A stretch of DNA of 64,000 nt, taken from positions 58,001,792-58,065,791 of the forward strand of contig CM042157.1 in the NCBI GenBank assembly GCA_023376005.1, written 5' to 3'. Both the position numbers and the translations under genes were made by a program. Below the pieces are notes generated by a model. The model made no database searches and was not told the DNA's origin. It was given only the letters and a program-made list of their open reading frames with translations. The DNA is from Doryteuthis pealeii. Its lineage: Eukaryota > Mollusca > Cephalopoda > Myopsida > Loliginidae. Below, in pieces: positions 39,901-49,174 of the stretch (positions within the stretch are counted from its first letter, which is position 1; every line of letters starts with the position of its first letter).

Positions 39901-42900
39901 ACTATGCCAACATCTCTCCCAAACAGAAGGATGCCAACACACACGCAGCACCGCAATCACTCCAGTGGATGTTCAGAATGACCATTGTTATATCCAAAGA
40001 TGTTTGGAATTACAAAATATAACAAAACAGTTAGATATATTTTTAAAACAACAGTTTTCATTTTCATTTTCTCACTGACCATGAAAGAAAAGGATGGTTT
40101 GGATAAACATTTAACAAGTGTATACCCATGGTTTTTATTCAACGAACTTTGATCTATTAAATATTGCTCAAAATATCAATACCAGGGGTCATAAATTAAA
40201 ACTCTTTAAAAAAAAATTTATAAAGCAAATGCAAGACAAAATTATTTTAGTAACACAGTGGTAAATACATGGAATAAACTACCATCATCAATAGTGAATG
40301 CCCCATCTCTAAACTCTTTAAGGCAATGTTAGATAATCTGTGAAAAGATTATAAATATTCTGTGGAATTAAGATGAATGTTTATAAGGAACTGCTGACAT
40401 GTCTCAGACATAATATACTAGCTGAAAAAGATATTATTATTCATTAAGCAGCCATGTTGTTGTCTGATACTACACTTTTTTCAGAGAAGAGTCAAACGTT
40501 TGTTAGGGGAGATAACTCTCCTCTAACAACCATCAATAGAAATGTCTAAAGAAGAGTAGACGTTTGATGGCAAAAATATTCAGAGCTTTACCTTCATTTT
40601 AGAATGAGCAAACTTATATTTTGACCAATCATGACCTAATGTTCGAATGCACCAATCAAATGTTTTGGACCAAGTAACCAATAAGCACCCCAGCTGGGAG
40701 CTGTTTTGAAAGGAACACCTTTTGCTTTTCACCGTAAACTCCCGGTTGTTTGTTTACAAACAAAAGATGATTTTTTTTTGCATTAGAATTTCACTGTAAG
40801 ATTTTTTAAAAGTTTATTCATGTATATTGACAACCCAAAGGCCCGTTTTTATACTAAAATAATTTTCGATTTTAATAAAAAAAAAAAATTAGTTATATCA
40901 TGTTGATGTTGTTAATTCAATAGGAATTTGTTTCTAAGTTTTAAAAACTTTATGCGAAAGTCATGTTTTTATTTCAAATTTTTATATTAGAATAGTTTTT
41001 ATTTAATCAGAAGAGAAATGCAGATATATTTATTTAAATGAAAATAGTTTTTATTTACAAAATATTTTTATGTTTATTTAAATAAAAGGATGTTGGGACC
41101 AAGTAACCAATAAATAACTATTTAAAAAAATTAAAATCGAAAACTATTTTAGTATAAAAACATGTCTTTGGGTTGTAAATTGTTCATGAACAAACTTTTA
41201 AAAAATCTTACAGTGAAATTCTTATGCAAAAAAAAAAATCATCTGTTGTTTATAAACAAACAACAAAGGTTTTATAGTGAAAAGTAAAAGGTGTTCCTTT
41301 CAAAACAGCTCCCAGCTGGGGTGCTTATTGGTTACTTGGTCCAATGTTTCTGTCAATTGTTGCATCTAACATTTTTTTTCTCCAAAAGTTATTTAATTTT
41401 AATTTTGTTTTTTTGCTTGTTTGTTTTAACCTCTGTGTTTGATTTTTGGTTTTACCCCCCCCCCCCAACCTGACCTTTCCTCTCCTTCATTATCATCTTT
41501 CATGTCACTTTCACCCCCCAGGACCAAAGAAGAGATGTTGGCTCCTATTGCCTAATGATAACACAGCTATATACCACCTCATGCTTACTAACACTTTCGC
41601 AGAGTCGAATCTGTTTGTAACCTACTTGGCATTTTTTTTGTTTTCTTTTCCGCACTTCAGGGCAATATGAAACGTACTCATAGCGAAGGCAGCCTATTGG
41701 TCCCTAAGAATTTGCAGGAAGTGGATGAACTCTCCTTGGTATTCCAGAAAATCCGAAATAAAAGTGAGACATGGTCTTTGAGAAGAAGTCTATTATAAGC
41801 GATAAAAAACAAACAAAAAAATACATGATAAAATATCTACAGAAAAGTCTTTATCACAATGAATTGGATAAATTGAGTGAGCTGCCTTGGTTTAGAATCC
41901 TCAACATTCTGATTCACTGCTTAAGAATCTTCTGCACTCTGATTGGCTGGTTAAGATTCTTCTTAATTCTGATTGGCTAGTTAAGAATCTCCATTCTGAT
42001 TAGTTTATTCAAAATCTTCTGCACTCTGACTGCTGTTTAAAGAATCATCTGTATTCTGATTGGCTGCTTAAGAATCCTCTGTATTCTGATTGGCTAGTTA
42101 AAAATCTCCATTCTGATTAGTTAAATCAAAATCTTCTGCACCCTGACTGCTGTTTAAAGAATCATCTGTATTCTGATTGGCTACTTAAGAATCTCCATTC
42201 TGATTAGTTAATTCAAAATCTCCTGCACTCTGATTGGCTGTTTAAAGAATCTTCTCTATTCTGATTGGCTTATTCAAAATTTTCTGAATTCTGATTGGTT
42301 GGGCTGTTTGCATGCGGAAATAGTTAATTAAATTGTTTGTAGTTGAACAAAATAGAAATATGTTTCATGCATGAAATACTAAGACTGGATCGTATTTGTT
42401 TGAATTTTTGAGATGTGACTTCATAATTTGTATTATTTGATTTTTCTGACTGTTGTCCTCATCTTTTATTGTTATAGTAACATTTTGGCTGATGTGCTTT
42501 CCGGCCTTCATCAGGTGTTCCTTGTCAAGCTTGGAAACCTTCTTGTCAAACTCAAGAGCCTTCATGTCGTAATCAGGAGCCTTTATGGAACTTCAAACCA
42601 AGCCCGTTATTTAATCCATTGGACACATGGTTCAGCAGATATAAGGGTTGAGTTAATACAGTTCTAAGTGACAATCATCTGCAGGTTGAATAAAACAAAA
42701 TATCTTTGGCATAAAATAACAATAATAATAAGGGTTGACATGCTATAAAATCCAACCAACCAACCCTGGGTTCAACAGAAAGAGTAGCAACATTACAAGG
42801 GTGAAATAATTAGTGAAATGAAAAGTCTCATCATCCTCAGGTTTTACTGACAGCCAGATACCCATGATTCTCTCTCACCAATTGTCCCTATCAGTCCCTG

Positions 42901-45205
42901 GTAGGTATTCTGCATGGCATCCAGAATCCATGCAGAGCTGATTAATGTGGGTTTTTGCTGGTTGGCCTACACTAGTGTGTCCATGTATAGATGTCCAAAG
43001 GAGAATGTCACTTATGAGTTCGTCCTTGCTCCTCCAGCAGTGTCCAGAAAACAGTCAATTGGATTGAAAATTCTAAATTCCCTTAAGGTTACCTACTGTG
43101 GCAAATGATATCTGAAGAAGGCTGGAGGTTAGATCGGCTGAAACAATATGAATATAACAACTAAGATGAGTTTAAGTTTTGGGTTCCACAGAAAGAAAAG
43201 GGACATTACAAGATTGAAGTAACTACAAAGATGAATTGAGTGATATGGGATATCCCAAGGTAAAAACAATGATACAATAATAGACTACACTTGTGAATTC
43301 AATAAAGGGTTTATCACACCTTCTACTAACGGTCTCTATTCTGTCCAAGATGTAGAGACCGTGTTTGTTATATGTAGTTTAACTCTTTCAAGTAAATAAG
43401 AGCGAAAACCATGGGTAGAGAATACAGGTCTTTATTCCGTTACACAAAAGTGTAAAAAAAAACTTGGTTCTTCAAAGAGACGAAGACAAGGAGAGGAGCT
43501 AATTCCCGCCTGCTTGAGAGGGCGAGTTGGTTTGAAAAGGATGAAAGCCCACTGTGCACCGGTAATGCTGGTTTAGACGGTGCATTGGGAAAAACTGTTC
43601 CTTGGTTAGCAAGGGGAATAATTTGGAGTAAGGGAAGTAATTCAGGGTTAAAGGGAAACAACTTCTGCGAGAAAATTCTATCTATAATGGTACCGTTATA
43701 GGTTTGTTAGAAATCTAGCTATAACTAAAGACACCTGAAGAAGGCCAGAGAATACAACTGTCAAAACAGCAATATGAGGACAATTATCCAAGACATAAAT
43801 AATGACTCCTCAACTTGGAAATATCTATCTATCTAATTGGATTAAATCTGTAATATTTAAAAATTTAAGAATTACATGGAATTTTGTGGGCCAGTTTGTA
43901 TGTATTTACTCAATCCCTCTGCATGAGCAGGATGTGACACAAGTTCAATTTTTCAAGGTTTGAGTTTTTTTTTAAGGTTTGAGGTGTCCTGGGTATGACA
44001 TTAAACTGTATTTAATGGTGAAGTTCTAATTCTGGAGCTTTGCGGAGTGTGGAGTACCCCTTCATCACCATTACTCCCTGGTTCACAATGATCAAGAGTT
44101 GTAGTACCTGTTAGGGTCCCATCTATGGGTTAAATAGAGAAAAAAAATGAGTTTAAAAACAAATTAAATTTTTAAAAAATTTGAATACCCAACAAGAATT
44201 AATAAAACAAAACATCTTCAGAATAAAATAACCCAACAAGTGTTGACATGCTGTAAAATTTAACCAACCAGCCAACCTAATTAATTAAAGAAAGGTTTGA
44301 TTTTTCATTCTCCTAGACCAGCTGTCATACCAAGTTTAAAGAGCCCAGTCTACCCAACTATTTACCCATAGCTGCAGGGAGAACTCATACTTATGTAAAA
44401 AGCAAACATTCTTGTAAAGGATTTGAAATCAGATTGTCGTGTCCATTTCCTACTCTGATAACCATGACACTATGAGCTCTTCTATAGTTATTCCATTTGA
44501 TGGAATTTTGTTTGCTGATTTGGTTAGACCTTTGCATTGGTTCATGTCAAGGAACATTGAGTATTACTATATCTAGGATTCCAATCTCATCAATTATATG
44601 AAAGAAGAATGATGTAATTGGTTAAATAAGTCATGTATAAATCTGATTGGTCCATTCTCCTGAGCAGTATACATTACCTGACATCTGATTGGATCAATTG
44701 GAATAATTCTATTTGAGGATGATGAGCTCTGCAATTTGATTGGTCATTTATTCTGAACAACTGTTATGGTTCAGAATCATTTAAGATTAAATTCTGCAAT
44801 TTGATTGGTCATTTATTCTGAACAACTGTTATGGTTCAGAATCATTTAAGATTAAATTCTGCAATTTGATTGGTCATTTATTCTGAACAACTGTTATGGT
44901 TCAGAATCATTTAAGATTAAATTCTGCAATTTGATTGGACAGATCCTTATATCTTGAGTGTGATTGGTTGATATTGAATATTCGTGGAGTATTGTGTCAG
45001 GTCAGAACAAGAAGGTCTTCTATCTTACCTGCTATTAGTGCCATGTAAACTAGCTAGCACTAAACAAGAGAGGTAGGTTTTGTTAAGGTGGAAAACCACA
45101 CCTACTATCAGACACTTTACAACACATATCAGATTACCCAAGCTATGCTACTTATGTGCTGAGTAGGCAAGGACTGGTATCAAAGCCGGAACCATTGCAA
45201 TTGCA

Positions 45206-45248
<43 letters not shown>

Positions 45249-47980
45249 ATATATCTGTATAGATGAAAAACTATTTATGTATATGAAAATATTTATATGA
45301 AAAAAATATTAATCAATAAATTATATATATAGTGTGTGTGTGTGTGTGTGTGTGTGTAAAAGAATTATATATATATATATATATATATAATATAAAATAT
45401 TTATATATATAGTAAAAATATTTAATGTAGCAGTTATAAAATAATTCTTTTTTTTAAATGTCCATTGGTATTTTTTTTTCCATTTTCCCCACCCACAGAC
45501 AAAGGAGCAAAGGTAAAGACAGTTGTCGAAGAAACAGAACAAGAAGAGAGTGGACAGAAAAATAACAACACAGTGGACGGATCAACAATAGAAAATGTAA
45601 GTAAATTGCTTTATCTACTATCAACAAAATCCCATTAATGCTTTTTTTCTTTTTATTTGCAACCTGTAAATAAGGAGCAGGGATGACCCTGAATATGCAC
45701 CTGGAACTCATCACTGGCCTGGCGCAACATTATATATAAGACTGGTAGTTGCCTGTGCAATAAGTAAAGTAAAATCGCCGGGGCAGCCTAATGTTGGTAT
45801 CAGCCAAACAGTGAGGGAGTCTATCCCCTTTCACTAGCACTAGGCCAAGGAGATTATTTTAGCATCTGAGGTCGAGTGCCACACCTACCATCAGCTCCTC
45901 ACTTTACCGCACAAATCCCTTGTCATACTCATACGCTGAGTTGGCAAGGGCTGGTATCGAACCAAGAACCTTGTGATTCTTAGCCGAAACTCTACTACTG
46001 ACTGAGCTAAACCGGCCCTTTGTGCCAGAGATTGTCTCCTTATATGTATTTACCAACCATTCTATGTTACACAATGTTAAATAATAAATGGGTAGCCTAT
46101 TCATTTTGTAATGAAGTGTATAAGTATATGAAATGGATAGTTAATTATGATTTGTTTGGTAGTTATGGAAAATAACAGTAGTTCGATGGACAACCTTGAA
46201 GTCCTTTGCATGTCTACTTATATATATATTTTGATTGTCCCAATCATATTGCCCTTATGGTAATCCCCAACCCATATCATATATGTGCTAGAGGGCAGTA
46301 GCTGAGGGTCTTATTGTTCTAGGTATTACATTAAACCTACCTGATGGTGAGGTTCCAGGTTTGAAGGTCTGGGGAATGTGGAGCACCCCTTAATTACCAT
46401 TTCTCACCTGTCCACTCAGACCTGAAGTGGTAGTACCTGTTAGGGTTCCATCTATGGGTTAAATAATAAATTGAATACTCATCAAAAATGAATAAAACTA
46501 AAACATCTTCGGCATGAAATGACTCAATGGGTTGACATGCCATAAAACCCAACCGACCAACCAACCTTATATATATTTACCAACTTCTCCATATGAGAAG
46601 GATGTGACACAATGTTAAATAATAAATAAGTAGCCTATTCCTTTTGTAATGAAATGTAGAGGTATTTAACTTTTGATAGACAACCTCTAACCCTTTGTTG
46701 ACCTATACATGTTGCATTCTAATTGAAATTGAATGAAATGTCATTGTGAAATCAGTGGGAAAAAGGTTTAAAAAGTTAAGAGTGACTCAAACGATCGAAG
46801 GGGTCGGACGTGAATGGTGTCTCTCATGAGAGTTTCTATCCACACGCAGGAAATGGTGGGTCTGGCCAAATAAAAGACATCATATTTAAAATGCATCTTT
46901 GTGTTTGTTAACATAAAAACAATTTTTTTTCCCAAGGTTTTACCTGAAAAATCGAAAAAGATTACTCAAAATTGTTTGCCCTCTTTAAATTTCAGGAAGT
47001 TTTTGAGAAAAAGGAAGAACAGAGAACTACAGAAGGAGAAGGAACTACAGAAGGACAGAAAACTACAGAAGGAGAAGGAACTACGGAAGGACAGAAAACT
47101 ACAGAAGGAGAAGGAACTACGGAAGGACAGAAAACTACAGAAGGAAAAGGATCTACGGAAGGACAGAGAATTATACGAAGAAGGGCAACAATAGAAGGAA
47201 ATGAAATTACAGACGGAGAAGGCATCAGAGAAATGAAAGAACTGTTGGTAAGTTGTTTTCACTCAAAGTGATTAATATACAGATTAATCAGTAAGAATAT
47301 AAGGTAATCTGAACATTAGCTACATAAATGAGAGTAACCTCCCTTTTTAAATATCATAAAATGTGTTCTTAATTGTGCTTGCACATTATTTGAAATGAAC
47401 TTAATTGTTATTAAGAACACATTTTATGATATTTTTCTGTTAAAACCTGCAGTTGTATTGATTTGAACAAATTGGCATTTTTAGTGTAGATTTACGGTGA
47501 AATGAAAATGGCCGACCAAAACAGAAATCTTCCTCAAAGTGAAACAAACACGTGAGATTACTCTCATTTATGTAGCTAATTTTCAGATTACCGAATATAA
47601 TTTATATCAAGAACAGGTGAGTGATGCCACTTCCTGGTTCTATACTGGCCCTCGCCAACTCTGCATTTGAGTTGCACAGAGATCTATCTGTGCGGTAAAG
47701 TGAGGAGCTGGTAGTAGGTGGGGCACTATGCCTCAGACACCAAAACAATCTCATTGGTCAAGCACTAGTGAAAAGGAAATAGACTCCCTTGCTGTCTGGC
47801 TGATACAAACTTTAAGTCACATCATCAACTTTACTTATATATATATATATATATATAAAACAGTACGCCTCTAACAATATTTTTTACTAAAAAGTTGATA
47901 TTTTTCTAAATCAAAGTTATCAAGATTTTATTATTTCTAGAAGAACATTATAGCATCAAAACAGATTATTAGGTGTAATT

Positions 47981-48023
<43 letters not shown>

Positions 48024-48948
48024 AAGAGAGGAAGTAAATCCGACGGTATGTAATATATCAAGAAAAATGAAAAAACACAGGTTTAAATGGGTTAAGTGGT
48101 GAGTTTATTGGCCGACGCTGCAGTGTTTCGATCTATTAAATAGATCATCTTCAGGGCATAAGATAAGAAATTATATATCACAGAATGATGAGAAAAAGTG
48201 AGTGGTAATCCTTCTTATTCAGTCTGTTTAAAAATTTTTTCTGAAGTTTGAAAAAAGGAGACGGTTTTGAAATATGACATCAAATATTCTATTTTATGGT
48301 GTGAGTATGTAGCGCTGTTAGTGTGTGTATTGAAAGGAAACATTGTGCATTTTTTAGGTATGTGGTATGTTTCCTTTCAATACACACACTAACAGCGCTA
48401 CATACTCACACCTTAAAATAGAATATTTGATGTCATATTTCAAAACCGTCTCCTTTTTTCAAACTTCAGAAAAATTTTTTAAACAGACTGAATAAGAAGG
48501 ATTACCACTCACTTTTTCTCATCATTCTGTGATATATAATTTCTTATCTTATGCCCTGAAGATGATCTATTTAATAGATCGAAACACTGCAGCGTCGGCC
48601 AATAAACTCACCACTTAACCCATTTAAACCTGTGTTTTTTCATTTTTCTTGATATATTACATATATATGTATATATACATACATATATATATATGAAAAT
48701 AAAATGGAAATTAATCCGACAGTATGAATATGATAAAATGAAAAAACAAAAGATGTTTACAAACTGAATGGGCTCATCAGGAGAGAGTGTGCAAACCGTT
48801 TCGGGGCCTTTCTCTCGACGGTTTAAAAAAGGAAGGGCTGGTGTTGCTATTTAAACCGTCGAGAGAAAGGCCCCGAAACGGTTTGCACACTCTCTCCTGA
48901 TGAGCCCATTCAGTTTGTAAACATCTTTTGTTTTTTCATTTTATCATA

Positions 48949-48982
<34 letters not shown>

Positions 48983-49104
48983 CAGTTATAAATAAGTACA
49001 CACCTAACAAGATTCTAATGAAAAGTTAATTTTCTTCAAAATGAAAATTACAACGATTTTACTATTTCTAGGGTAAAATCAGAGATTCAAAATGGATATT
49101 ATTA

Positions 49105-49174
<70 letters not shown>

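Larger units (their letters stand above)
48048..48662. mobile_element. 615-bp near-perfect foldback element, intron 11
   Basis: Arms 48048-48342 and 48367-48662 are inverses with only a few mismatches; the spacer is 24 bases. Begins 'atgtaatatatcaagaaaaa'. Both arms carry a hammerhead-like core near their outer thirds. TA runs lie on both sides. If transcribed within the gene it would form a roughly 295-bp RNA duplex. Confidence 0.85.

Noticed and set aside
47192..47194. TAG stop as the end of SHTN1 in the ELQKEK frame
   Set aside because: Exon 10 ends in phase 0, which sets the TTEG frame; the other frame would need an unseen phase change.
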